5,903 nucleotides of DNA from Candidatus Poseidoniaceae archaeon (GTDB lineage: Archaea > Thermoplasmatota > Poseidoniia > Poseidoniales > Poseidoniaceae): the NCBI GenBank assembly GCA_022452125.1, contig JAKURJ010000020.1:1-5903 (forward strand). The letters run 5' to 3'. Shown piece after piece: positions 1-5,903 of the stretch (position 1 is the stretch's first letter; every line of letters begins with the position of its first letter). The notes beneath the pieces are model-generated. The model was given only the letters and a program-made list of their open reading frames with translations. It had not been told where the DNA came from and searched no databases. A program made the translations under genes and the position numbers.

Positions 1-385
1 CGCTTGCCAGTTCAGTCAGCAACCTAGCAGGGTCGCCCAAATCTCTCTCGATACGGCTGGCTTGCACTTCGACTTCTGTTAATCTGCCGTAGAGTGAACC
101 GTACATTCTGTTTGCGTACCAAATCAGGAAGGTCACTCCAAATACTACGACAATCAAGTACGTAACTAATGAGAACATGTTTGTTGAGTCAGGATTCATT
201 TGTGGTGGGAAACCTAGGATAACACCGATCATACCTAATATCGGCATTGCAAGGATAATCGATAGCTGGCGTTTCGAATTAGATAGAACGTCGAAGTGGT
301 CGCTGTAAAGGGTACTAATACCCTTTCTAGCACGCTGATAATCTTCGTGAATTAATTGGAACTCTACTGTTGACTTCCACGTCAT
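1..385 (-). CDS. Multi-pass membrane protein with cytoplasmic helical tail, partial (C-terminus beyond left edge)
   Basis: The frame is open from just after the TGA at 425-427 to the left edge. I placed the start at the first in-frame ATG (383-385), giving 128 visible residues beginning MTWKSTVEFQ. GTG at 392-394 is an alternative; neither has a convincing ribosome binding site. Residues 1-40 are polar and basic (RARKG, SNSKR) and look cytoplasmic. Two membrane helices follow, at about 41-59 (LSIILAMPILGMIGVILGF) and 70-90 (around FSLVTYLIVVVFGVTFLIW), joined by a short PPQMNPDSTN loop. Residues 92-128 are charged and probably helical or coiled-coil (TEVEVQASRIERDLGDPARL), again cytoplasmic. 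I do not recognise the family. It lies in the same frame as the giant repeat protein upstream, and the 13 codons between the stop and this ATG are all hydrophobic, so this may really be the C-terminal part of that protein, split by a nonsense change. That the frame is coding: fairly sure. That it is a separate gene: unsure. Confidence 0.7.
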   Translation of the reverse strand, partial: MTWKSTVEFQLIHEDYQRARKGISTLYSDHFDVLSNSKRQLSIILAMPILGMIGVILGFPPQMNPDSTNMFSLVTYLIVVVFGVTFLIWYANRMYGSLYGRLTEVEVQASRIERDLGDPARLLTELAS

Positions 386-424
386 TACCCACACCCATAA
401 CGCTGCGATGAGCAGGATTGCAGG

Positions 425-3400
425 TCAGCCCCAATCGCTTGAAACAAGGCCCATTAGGTGGAAGGCAAATCCAAGTGCAAGGACTCCAGAATAGATTGCT
501 GCGAGGCGGAACTTGTCATTTTGGCCGACCAACCTAAGTAGGACTACAGATGCACCTAGCAGCACAAGGACTGCAATAAATGAAATCGTGACCCCTGGAG
601 ACCAAGAGTTGACTGTAGTATCACGAGTTACGGTGCTAGACGCTAGAGGAGTCCCATTCCATGCGATTCCATTCATTTGCAGTTCACATGAAACTTCAGT
701 AGATTGTGACCACCAATCAAGGTGGTCGCTTTCGACTTCCCACTGCACGTTACGGGTTTCACTTGCAACCATCATTCCATGGTCAATTACTGGGTCAAGA
801 ACTTCAACGCCTTCGCAGGTTAAAGTTGAGGTTACTCCAATTGCTATCGAGGTTCCGATGTTGCCAACTGTTGCAGAAATTGTTGAAACTGAGCCTTCTT
901 GCATTTCATCATCATCGAACTTGAAATTGGCGATGTTAAGAGAAGCCTTCTGTGCGAAGTAAAATGAGAATGTCTCTTCTGTATATTCTGTAAAGCCATT
1001 ATGCTCGTTAGGATGGTACAGCCTGAATGTTAAATCATAACCATCGTTCTTCAAGATGTACGGGAGATTTGGAGTGTCAATAATCACAACCAATGGATTG
1101 TTGGTTTCCCATGCTGGCCTTGCTGGCAGAGAAATCACTGAATGAGAAAGGCCATCACAATCATTGCCCAAGTTCAGTTCCTGATTTTCACCGCCTACTT
1201 CTAGAGCAAACGCCCACTCAAAATCTTCAGGATCAAGATTTAGCTGAGTCAAATTGACTCTTCTTTGTGCATCACACAACTCAATCATGTACTCAACAGG
1301 AGTTTCTCCAGCAAGTCCTGGAATGTGTGACCAAATTACCTCCTCAGTTAGATTAGAATTATCTTTAGGAGGAAGGCTGAGTTGATAATCCTTGTATGCG
1401 AACATTCTCGACATTTTCAGTGCAGTTTCCGCTATTGCTGAGCCATTAACTTCTGAGTCATCAGGAGTCAAGGTTAGTCGTAGCAATGCCTCCAAATAGA
1501 GGTCGGGCTCGAATTCTTTAGCTTCTACCGAGAAAGAAAGTTCTCTAGATTGTCCGACAGGTAAGAACATCGAGGTTGGCGCAGGCTGAGATACTTCCCA
1601 TGCCAGAGAGTTGATTTCTAATCCTGCACGAAGGACATCGTATTGCAAGTCTGCTGTGACATCCTTGTTTCCAACATTGGTGATAGTTACCTTCCAATCT
1701 CTGACCCATTGCCTGTGATAATTCACTTCAGTTGGCCAGTCTTCAAACTCGACTAAGAATAGTGGAGCGACTTCCAACTTGATGGTCCTAGAGAAGAGGA
1801 AGTCTCCATCATTTGTGTGGTAGAGAGAAATTGTGACATTGTGAATGTCGCCGTTGGCTAGTGAGAAATCGCCTCCTAATGCAGGCACTACGATTGTCAA
1901 ATCATTCTCAAGGCTGCCATTGATCGGCAGAACCATCTGGTTTTCGACCCAACTGGATTCCCAGCCACCCTCAATAACTGCAGTGACGTTGAGGAATTCT
2001 TGCAGGTTTCCTTTGTTGGTAAATTCCACATCGATTGTTTGATTGACACCTGGTGTCACAGAGATCAAATCTTGCACATCAATCTCAAGGTGATGGTCAG
2101 CAGACATGTTCGCAACAATGCTTGCTGACAAATTCATTCCGCCTACTGCTTCAACCCAAAGTGTGGTCATGTGTAATTCATCAGCACTTGCTTCTAGGTC
2201 GGGAGTTAGTCTAATCTTGACCGAATCCGTATATCCTGGAGCAACAATTACTTCTGTTGGCGATTCTAGGGAAAAGTCGACATCGTTAGATTGTGAATTA
2301 TCTAGCCATACTAGGAATGTTGTAGCTACGTTACCTGTATTGTTGATGTAGACACGAGTTAGCGGGTTTTCATATGGGGACAATTCCACAGTATGATTGG
2401 TAGGTTGAAGTTCAAAGTTAATCGATTCTTCAACTCTAATCAGTAGCGTATTTAGTGAAAGAATTTCTCCTGTATCTCTGTCTTCTACTCTGATGGTAAG
2501 TGGTTGTAGTGTATCTGCAGGAGCCTGTGGATCGGTAGTGACTTTGAGAGTAACGTTGGAAATGTGAGCATTCCCTGTAATTGGATGGTCTGCCATTGAA
2601 GGAGACAGATTAGCAACAATTGATGGGTTATTTTGGTCAGAGGTTTCGATACTTGCAGACCATAGGTCAGGAAGGTCATCTTCGATTACTAGCCTGTAGG
2701 ATGATAGGTCGTTTCCTGAGTTTGCCAACTTGATTGTGAAGTTGGTTAGATTACCTACGTCTGCATCAAGTGGTTCTCCAGTTATGATTTCTCCATCGAT
2801 AACACTTGGAACTACAATAGTGATGTTTCTTGTGACGCTACTAGCTAGCACACCGTTTGCTTGCTGACTCGCCGTCAAGATTGGAGTTGCTGTAACTGGA
2901 ATAACTAACTCTCCAGCGAGCGGAAGTTCATCTCCCGGACCGTCTATTGCGAGCCAAGATTGGAAAATTTCTCCGACTTCTAGGCCAGATACGGAATTAG
3001 GGGTCACATTGGTAATCCATCTTGCAGCCTCGTTGTTGCCTCCAGTATTTACTGGTGTGAATAGAGCAGAGGATGTTGTAATGTTGGCGTCTACGCCTCC
3101 AGTCACTGTACCTCCAAGGTTGTGTCTAACTTCGACAGAAAGAGATAGAATTCGATCAATTCCTCCAGTCCCGTTTGCTTCAATAATGTCCTGTTGAGTC
3201 AGAATAATTTGGTCTGTCTCTGGACCTGGGTCAACTGCGATAACGGCTCTAATCACTAGTTGTGTCGAGTTGATTGCAGGAATACCGCCATCCACCGGAG
3301 TTGCTGATAGCCAAGCATACAGGCTATCTCCTGCTGCGTTTCTCTCCCCCGGGTCAAGTGGAGAGGAGATAGGAGCAGGTGTGACCTGCACGGAAACCGA

Positions 3401-4747
3401 AACATTTGCTCCAACCGGAATCACATCCGTCCTAGTTGCAGATGCTTGTACCTGCCAATTATCAGCTGCAGCAGATAAGCCAGCCGTGACATCAAACGCA
3501 GCAGGTACGTTTCCGCTATTTGTTATTGTAAACAGAAGCGAGGATGTCTGTGCGGGAGTAACAGTGACTGGCCCGCTAGGACCTACCACTTCCGCTTGAT
3601 ATTGGTCGCCGACCATGACGTGGGCTACGCTTCTGGCAGTGTATGGGGACGCAGAATTGCTTGTCAAATTCAGGTAGACATTCTCTAGAGTAGGCTTTAC
3701 TGCGTTAGCAGGCACCGTCACTGGCACAACTATTGATGTAGATTCACCAGCATTTATGCTGATGACGTTTCCGTTCTGACCGTTGTCATGCCATCCAAGA
3801 TCCGAGCCCAATTCAATTGTAAGGGTGTCCGTGTTTCCGATGTTTGATACAATCCAAGTAAGCGTAGTAGTAGCGCCTGGTTCAATTGCCCTATCTCCTG
3901 GAGTAGACAAATCTACAATGAAATCTGAGAATGTAACAACGATTACATCTGCAACAATCATGTTTGTCCACATGGTTCCATTGAAGTAAACCTTAGATGC
4001 CATCGTCCAAGAACCCATCATCGAGGTCGAATCAAATGAGACCGAGAGTGGCGAGCCACTAGATGGGTAAAGCAAACTTCCTGGTGCTAAGATTTGAGTG
4101 TTTGACCAGTAGGAAACTTGGTTACTTGGATTCGAATTGTCGGTGAAGTTCAATTCGTAAACAGCTGACAAATCCATTACTCCGTCATTCCTGACGGTAG
4201 CGGTGTAAGAATGTACAGAGTGGTTTAGCCTCAAATCAGTAAATCCTGGAGTTGGCCCCGGCACATTGTGCCCTAGAACCGTTCCCTCGTGATACATGGT
4301 AACATCGAAGTCAATTGGACGCTCATTGTTCGAAGTATCTGTGTCTGCTACAGAAACAACTCTAGCGTAAAGAGTCTGTCCATCGCCAGAAGATGCTGTC
4401 CAGTTAATCAAGACCGGATTCGAGGAGGATGCGCCTCCAATGGTCCCCAAATCGATTGAGGTCACAGGAGTTTCGCCAGAGGATGCTGATGCTCGGTGAA
4501 CAATATTCAGTACTGCTGAACCTGCCCCTGCGCCGTTATTGGTGACGACAACTCGGAGAATGTGATCACCAGGTGCGAGTTTGATTTGCCCTGCATCGTC
4601 TATTGAGCCGCCAGAAGAGAAGGTCATCACTGAGACATTGAAATCGGGGGAGCTTCTTCCTGACGTTGCATCGGCAGGAATGATTGGAACTACAACCTGC
4701 ACCAAGAGGAGAAGAAGCATTGAGAATGCAACTTTACGATTAGACAT
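425..4747 (-). CDS. Giant secreted, membrane-anchored surface protein with about ten tandem CARDB/NEW3-like beta-sandwich repeats
   Basis: The 1440-residue product has an N-terminal signal peptide: basic SNRK, hydrophobic core at about 5-23, and a probable signal peptidase site after ADA27. The mature part is a chain of Ig-like beta-sandwich repeats marked by a recurring N-x-G-N turn after a hydrophobic strand: about 70 (NNG), 187 (NDG), 302, 410, 676, 803, 911, 1024 and 1296, with a degenerate copy near 543. Spacing is roughly 108-136 residues. Each is usually followed by a glycine- or proline-turn and a strand such as SIVVPVTVP, the pattern of CARDB/NEW3 (APHP-type) domains of archaeal surface proteins. 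More than two dozen N-x-S/T sequons suggest heavy N-glycosylation. A region at about 1110-1260 differs from the repeats. All four cysteines (1158, 1197, 1311, 1354) are C-terminal and could form two disulfides. Membrane helices lie at about 1384-1407 and 1413-1434. The start is fixed by a strong Shine-Dalgarno and an 8-nt overlap with the upstream gene. Likely role (inference): adhesion or cell-envelope structure; no enzyme motif seen. The stop may be premature. Confidence 0.9.
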   Translation of the reverse strand: MSNRKVAFSMLLLLLVQVVVPIIPADATSGRSSPDFNVSVMTFSSGGSIDDAGQIKLAPGDHILRVVVTNNGAGAGSAVLNIVHRASASSGETPVTSIDLGTIGGASSSNPVLINWTASSGDGQTLYARVVSVADTDTSNNERPIDFDVTMYHEGTVLGHNVPGPTPGFTDLRLNHSVHSYTATVRNDGVMDLSAVYELNFTDNSNPSNQVSYWSNTQILAPGSLLYPSSGSPLSVSFDSTSMMGSWTMASKVYFNGTMWTNMIVADVIVVTFSDFIVDLSTPGDRAIEPGATTTLTWIVSNIGNTDTLTIELGSDLGWHDNGQNGNVISINAGESTSIVVPVTVPANAVKPTLENVYLNLTSNSASPYTARSVAHVMVGDQYQAEVVGPSGPVTVTPAQTSSLLFTITNSGNVPAAFDVTAGLSAAADNWQVQASATRTDVIPVGANVSVSVQVTPAPISSPLDPGERNAAGDSLYAWLSATPVDGGIPAINSTQLVIRAVIAVDPGPETDQIILTQQDIIEANGTGGIDRILSLSVEVRHNLGGTVTGGVDANITTSSALFTPVNTGGNNEAARWITNVTPNSVSGLEVGEIFQSWLAIDGPGDELPLAGELVIPVTATPILTASQQANGVLASSVTRNITIVVPSVIDGEIITGEPLDADVGNLTNFTIKLANSGNDLSSYRLVIEDDLPDLWSASIETSDQNNPSIVANLSPSMADHPITGNAHISNVTLKVTTDPQAPADTLQPLTIRVEDRDTGEILSLNTLLIRVEESINFELQPTNHTVELSPYENPLTRVYINNTGNVATTFLVWLDNSQSNDVDFSLESPTEVIVAPGYTDSVKIRLTPDLEASADELHMTTLWVEAVGGMNLSASIVANMSADHHLEIDVQDLISVTPGVNQTIDVEFTNKGNLQEFLNVTAVIEGGWESSWVENQMVLPINGSLENDLTIVVPALGGDFSLANGDIHNVTISLYHTNDGDFLFSRTIKLEVAPLFLVEFEDWPTEVNYHRQWVRDWKVTITNVGNKDVTADLQYDVLRAGLEINSLAWEVSQPAPTSMFLPVGQSRELSFSVEAKEFEPDLYLEALLRLTLTPDDSEVNGSAIAETALKMSRMFAYKDYQLSLPPKDNSNLTEEVIWSHIPGLAGETPVEYMIELCDAQRRVNLTQLNLDPEDFEWAFALEVGGENQELNLGNDCDGLSHSVISLPARPAWETNNPLVVIIDTPNLPYILKNDGYDLTFRLYHPNEHNGFTEYTEETFSFYFAQKASLNIANFKFDDDEMQEGSVSTISATVGNIGTSIAIGVTSTLTCEGVEVLDPVIDHGMMVASETRNVQWEVESDHLDWWSQSTEVSCELQMNGIAWNGTPLASSTVTRDTTVNSWSPGVTISFIAVLVLLGASVVLLRLVGQNDKFRLAAIYSGVLALGFAFHLMGLVSSDWG

Positions 4748-5165
4748 CTGTCATACCTCCTCTAAACGCATGAATCTGAACCGATTTTCCTTGACGAGTC
4801 CAAACAGCCAACAATTGCTCCATGAGTTGATTGTGAACTTGGTCGCCAATACCTAGCCTCCTTCGCTCTTCCCAAAGCAGAAGTTGTTCTGCCTGTGTTA
4901 AGACACCGTCCTTGAGATAAAGTTCGAGCGTTCGCCTGTATGAATCACGGTCTGAAACTGCGTAGACAATCTCATCGCCTGGCAAAGTGTCAGCCCTATC
5001 CTGCAGAATGTTTCCTAAATTTAGCGCCTCTTCGTAAGAAAGATTTCTTCTGTCGAGGTCGCTTTGGATATTGGAAGCGATTTCCTGCAAAGCATACCGA
5101 GTGGTAGCCTTGTGGATTTGTCGCATGAACTTGCGACATCTCCTTGACATACGTCCGGCTGCCAT
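4740..5165 (-). CDS. Small basic helical protein with TerB-like C-terminal half, first gene of the surface-protein operon
   Basis: The 141-residue protein has no signal peptide or membrane segment and is predicted cytoplasmic. The first 20 residues are very basic (MAAGRMSRRCRKFMRQIHK), which could contact nucleic acid or the inner membrane face. Residues 25-60 are helical (ALQEIASNIQSDL, then YEEALNLGNILQDRAD). Residues 72-120 (RTLELYLKDGVLTQAEQLLLW, then EERRRLGI) have the 'helix, short D-G-x-(L/I)-T turn, acidic helix' pattern of TerB/DjlA-like domains; this match is by eye only and family membership is uncertain. An in-frame TAA lies three codons upstream, so the start is the ATG at 5165 or Met6. 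A TATA element centred 28 nt upstream of that ATG favours 5165 on a leaderless transcript. The 3' end overlaps the giant surface-protein gene by 8 nt and carries its Shine-Dalgarno within the codons for RGG, indicating co-transcription and probably a linked role, such as a cytoplasmic partner of the membrane-anchored protein (inference). Confidence 0.85.
   Translation of the reverse strand: MAAGRMSRRCRKFMRQIHKATTRYALQEIASNIQSDLDRRNLSYEEALNLGNILQDRADTLPGDEIVYAVSDRDSYRRTLELYLKDGVLTQAEQLLLWEERRRLGIGDQVHNQLMEQLLAVWTRQGKSVQIHAFRGGMTDV
4755..4761 (-). promoter_or_regulatory. Strong Shine-Dalgarno for the giant surface-protein gene
   Basis: The minus strand reads AGGAGGT-ATGACAG-ATG, a 7-base match to the anti-Shine-Dalgarno with a 7-nt spacer. 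It lies inside the 3' end of the upstream gene, where it encodes part of FRGGM. It fixes the start of the giant protein at 4747 and rules out the ATG directly abutting it (4752-4754), which is in the upstream frame and would have no spacing. Confidence 0.85.
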
Positions 5166-5189
5166 GGCAGTGTGTTAGAACCGGGCGGA

Positions 5190-5196
5190 TTATAAG
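5190..5196 (-). promoter_or_regulatory. TATA box of the leftward surface-protein operon (leaderless transcript predicted)
   Basis: On the minus strand this reads CTTATAA, a good match to an archaeal TATA element. Its centre is 28 nt upstream of the ATG at 5165. Archaeal transcription normally begins about 25-27 nt downstream of the TATA centre, which puts the start within one or two bases of that ATG. There is no Shine-Dalgarno in the short CACACTGCC before the ATG, as expected for a leaderless message. The flank just upstream (GATTGT) is not a strong purine-rich BRE, so transcription strength is uncertain. Confidence 0.6.
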
Positions 5197-5227
5197 ACAA
5201 TCGCTCGCAGTACCTGATTTGATGCGT

Positions 5228-5249
5228 TATGAATGCAATATTATTCATA
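5228..5249. promoter_or_regulatory. Inverted repeat in the divergent promoter region, possible operator
   Basis: Perfect 7-bp arms TATGAAT (5228-5234) and ATTCATA (5243-5249) are separated by an 8-bp AT-rich spacer (GCAATATT). The repeat ends 3 bp before the candidate peroxiredoxin TATA box and about 30 bp upstream of the leftward TATA box, a position where a dimeric regulator could affect either unit. A second, overlapping inverted repeat (ATGCA 5233-5237 and TGCAT 5251-5255) runs into the TATA element. In AT-rich intergenic DNA such repeats can arise by chance. Confidence 0.3.
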
Positions 5250-5252
5250 CTG

Positions 5253-5260
5253 CATAAAAG
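5253..5260 (+). promoter_or_regulatory. Candidate TATA box of the peroxiredoxin unit
   Basis: The sequence CATAAAAG resembles an archaeal/eukaryal TATA element and is the best candidate on the plus strand of the intergenic region. A start about 26 nt downstream falls near 5283, giving a leader of about 50 nt before the ATG at 5334 and excluding the TTG at 5271 as a start codon. The leader has no Shine-Dalgarno near that ATG. A less likely alternative is the AATATTATT stretch at 5237-5245, which would place the transcription start at the TTG. Confidence 0.4.
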
Positions 5261-5333
5261 GGCTACATAGTTGCACGATATTGAAAAAACAGCCAATGAA
5301 AGCCTTGATTTGCTATCACTTTCTGGCGTCGCC

Positions 5334-5819
5334 ATGGCAGAAGCAATAACACTCGAAACCGGAGACAAATCACCGCTGTTTGACGCACTTGATTCAAAGG
5401 GAGAAAGGCATAATCTAACAGATTTGATTTCATCTGGAAATAAGGTCATCCTGTACTTCTATCCAAGAGATTCCACACCAGGTTGCACAGTTCAAGCATG
5501 TGACTTCAGAGATGACATGGCCAGATTAGCCTCGCTTGGATTCAAGGTCTTTGGCGTATCCAAAGATTCAGTAAAGAGCCACGAGAATTTCATCGACAAG
5601 CAGGAGTTAAATTTCCCATTGCTAATGGATGAAGATGGAGCTATTCACGAAGCATTTGGTACATGGAGAATGAAGAAAAATTACGGCAAGGAATACATGG
5701 GTTGTGCAAGATCAACTTTCGTAGTTGGCGAAGACGGTAATCTGATTTTCGCTCGCTACAATGTGAAAGCAAAGGGCCATGTCTCTATGCTTATGCGAGA
5801 GTTGGGATTAGATGAGTGA
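5334..5819 (+). CDS. bcp: Peroxiredoxin, BCP/PrxQ family (thiol peroxidase, atypical 2-Cys)
   Basis: The 161-residue cytoplasmic thiol peroxidase reduces hydrogen peroxide and organic hydroperoxides, with electrons normally from thioredoxin. The active-site segment is YPRDSTPGCTVQACDFRD: peroxidatic Cys51 in the P-x3-T-x2-C motif (Pro44, Thr48) and resolving Cys56 five residues later, exactly the BCP arrangement (Cys45/Cys50 in E. coli). Other family marks are FKVFGVSKDS (70-79), FPLLMDEDG (94-102), FGTW (108-111) and the conserved active-site arginine Arg126 before STFVVGEDG. Length is typical of the family (about 150-160). I chose the ATG at 5334, where family-like sequence begins (AITLETGDKSPLF). 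An in-frame TTG at 5271 would add 21 residues with no family resemblance and lies upstream of the predicted transcription start; TTG at 5310 is also possible. A third cysteine (Cys124) precedes Arg126. The gene is divergent from the surface-protein operon and overlaps the next gene by 8 nt. Confidence 0.96.
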   Translation: MAEAITLETGDKSPLFDALDSKGERHNLTDLISSGNKVILYFYPRDSTPGCTVQACDFRDDMARLASLGFKVFGVSKDSVKSHENFIDKQELNFPLLMDEDGAIHEAFGTWRMKKNYGKEYMGCARSTFVVGEDGNLIFARYNVKAKGHVSMLMRELGLDE

Positions 5820-5903
5820 TCTCAACGCCCAAAAGGTCGGGTTGCCACATGGCGCAACTGGTTGGCTACCTTGCAAGATTGCAAGCGATTCTAGTGGTCC
5901 GGG
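5812..5903 (+). CDS. Unrecognised gene, N-terminal 30 codons only (runs off right edge)
   Basis: An ATG inside the last codons of the peroxiredoxin gene opens a frame with no stop to the window end, beginning MSDLNAQKVGLPHGATGWLP and continuing CKIASDSSGP. The 8-nt overlap (ATGAGTGA) is the same geometry as at the surface-protein operon, which supports a real start and translational coupling to the peroxiredoxin. The upstream ribosome-binding signal is weak at best (GGGA in TTGGGATTAG). The fragment has no signal peptide or hydrophobic helix. It is too short to assign a family, so no function is proposed. Confidence 0.65.
   Translation, partial: MSDLNAQKVGLPHGATGWLPCKIASDSSGP

Larger units (their letters stand above)
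5166..5333. other. Divergent intergenic region between the surface-protein operon and the peroxiredoxin unit
   Basis: This 168-bp stretch is the only substantial non-coding DNA in the window. It carries the two candidate promoters and the inverted repeat listed separately. Nothing suggests a structured RNA or tRNA, and no small gene with a plausible start and ribosome binding site was found. Its middle (about 5216-5260) is clearly more AT-rich than the flanking genes. The 10-mer GCCATGGCAG occurs at both ends, each copy spanning a start codon. Confidence 0.7.

Noticed and set aside
425..427. TGA recoded as tryptophan or selenocysteine genome-wide
   Set aside because: The peroxiredoxin gene ends at a TGA immediately after the family's normal C-terminus and inside a standard overlap, so TGA acts as a stop here. 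No SECIS-like element was looked for successfully, and Trp in the window is encoded by TGG. A local mutation or error is simpler.
383..430. A restart of the downstream gene in a different frame overlapping the stop
   Set aside because: The out-of-frame ATG at about 399 reaches a TAG after roughly two dozen codons; only the giant gene's own frame stays open.
513..962. 149-codon plus-strand open frame inside the giant surface-protein gene
   Set aside because: It is antisense to a gene with a clear signal peptide, repeats and membrane anchor; composition is Ser/Thr/Pro-rich as expected for the complement of such a gene, with no recognisable domain.
2485..2679. 64-codon minus-strand frame overlapping the giant gene in another frame
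   Set aside because: It is a short alternative frame within a continuous coding region, with no start signal and no domain.
3000..3600. Possible direct DNA repeats or a CRISPR-like array in the giant gene
   Set aside because: The repetition is at the protein-fold level only. The DNA copies are strongly diverged and there are no regularly spaced identical repeats.
5021..5449. 142-codon open frame on the minus strand across the divergent region and the peroxiredoxin start
   Set aside because: It is antisense to the well-supported peroxiredoxin and overlaps the basic small gene in another frame. Its protein shows no domain, and its start has no promoter or ribosome-binding support.

Overview
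The window looks like a piece of an archaeal genome. Three things point that way: TATA-box-like elements at archaeal promoter spacing, a gene whose predicted transcript starts almost at its ATG (leaderless), and a very large secreted, membrane-anchored protein made of tandem beta-sandwich repeats and rich in N-glycosylation sequons. A marine planktonic euryarchaeon of the Marine Group II / Poseidoniales type would fit, but that lineage is inferred from general style and no marker gene here proves it. Coding density is high and nothing looks mobile: no tRNA, rRNA, insertion sequence or CRISPR array was seen.

Layout: a 168-bp intergenic region (5166-5333) separates two divergent transcription units. 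Leftward (minus strand) runs an apparent operon of three genes: a 141-residue basic/helical protein with a TerB-like C-terminal half (4740-5165), a 1440-residue exported repeat protein with a C-terminal membrane anchor (425-4747), and a multi-pass membrane protein cut by the left edge of the window (1 to about 385). Rightward (plus strand) are a BCP/PrxQ-type peroxiredoxin (5334-5819) and the first 30 codons of an unrecognised gene (from 5812). Both fully visible operon junctions with a start codon inside the upstream gene are 8-nt overlaps of the form ATG-NN-TRA.

The most notable point is the junction at 425-427. The giant protein ends at a TGA, but the same frame continues without a stop to the left edge of the window, and the 13 codons just after the TGA encode a strongly hydrophobic stretch (PAILLIAALWVWV) before the next usable ATG. 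Reading the TGA as TGG (Trp) gives one membrane protein whose helices alternate correctly by the positive-inside rule. So the two left-hand genes may be one gene split by a single G-to-A change (or base-calling error), or a recent fission. TGA works as a normal stop at the end of the peroxiredoxin gene, so a changed genetic code is not supported.

Working model (inference): the leftward operon makes a cell-surface protein of about ten Ig-like domains projecting outward, anchored by several helices that continue into a cytoplasmic helical domain, together with a small cytoplasmic partner. The peroxiredoxin unit is ordinary housekeeping antioxidant defence and its adjacency is probably incidental.
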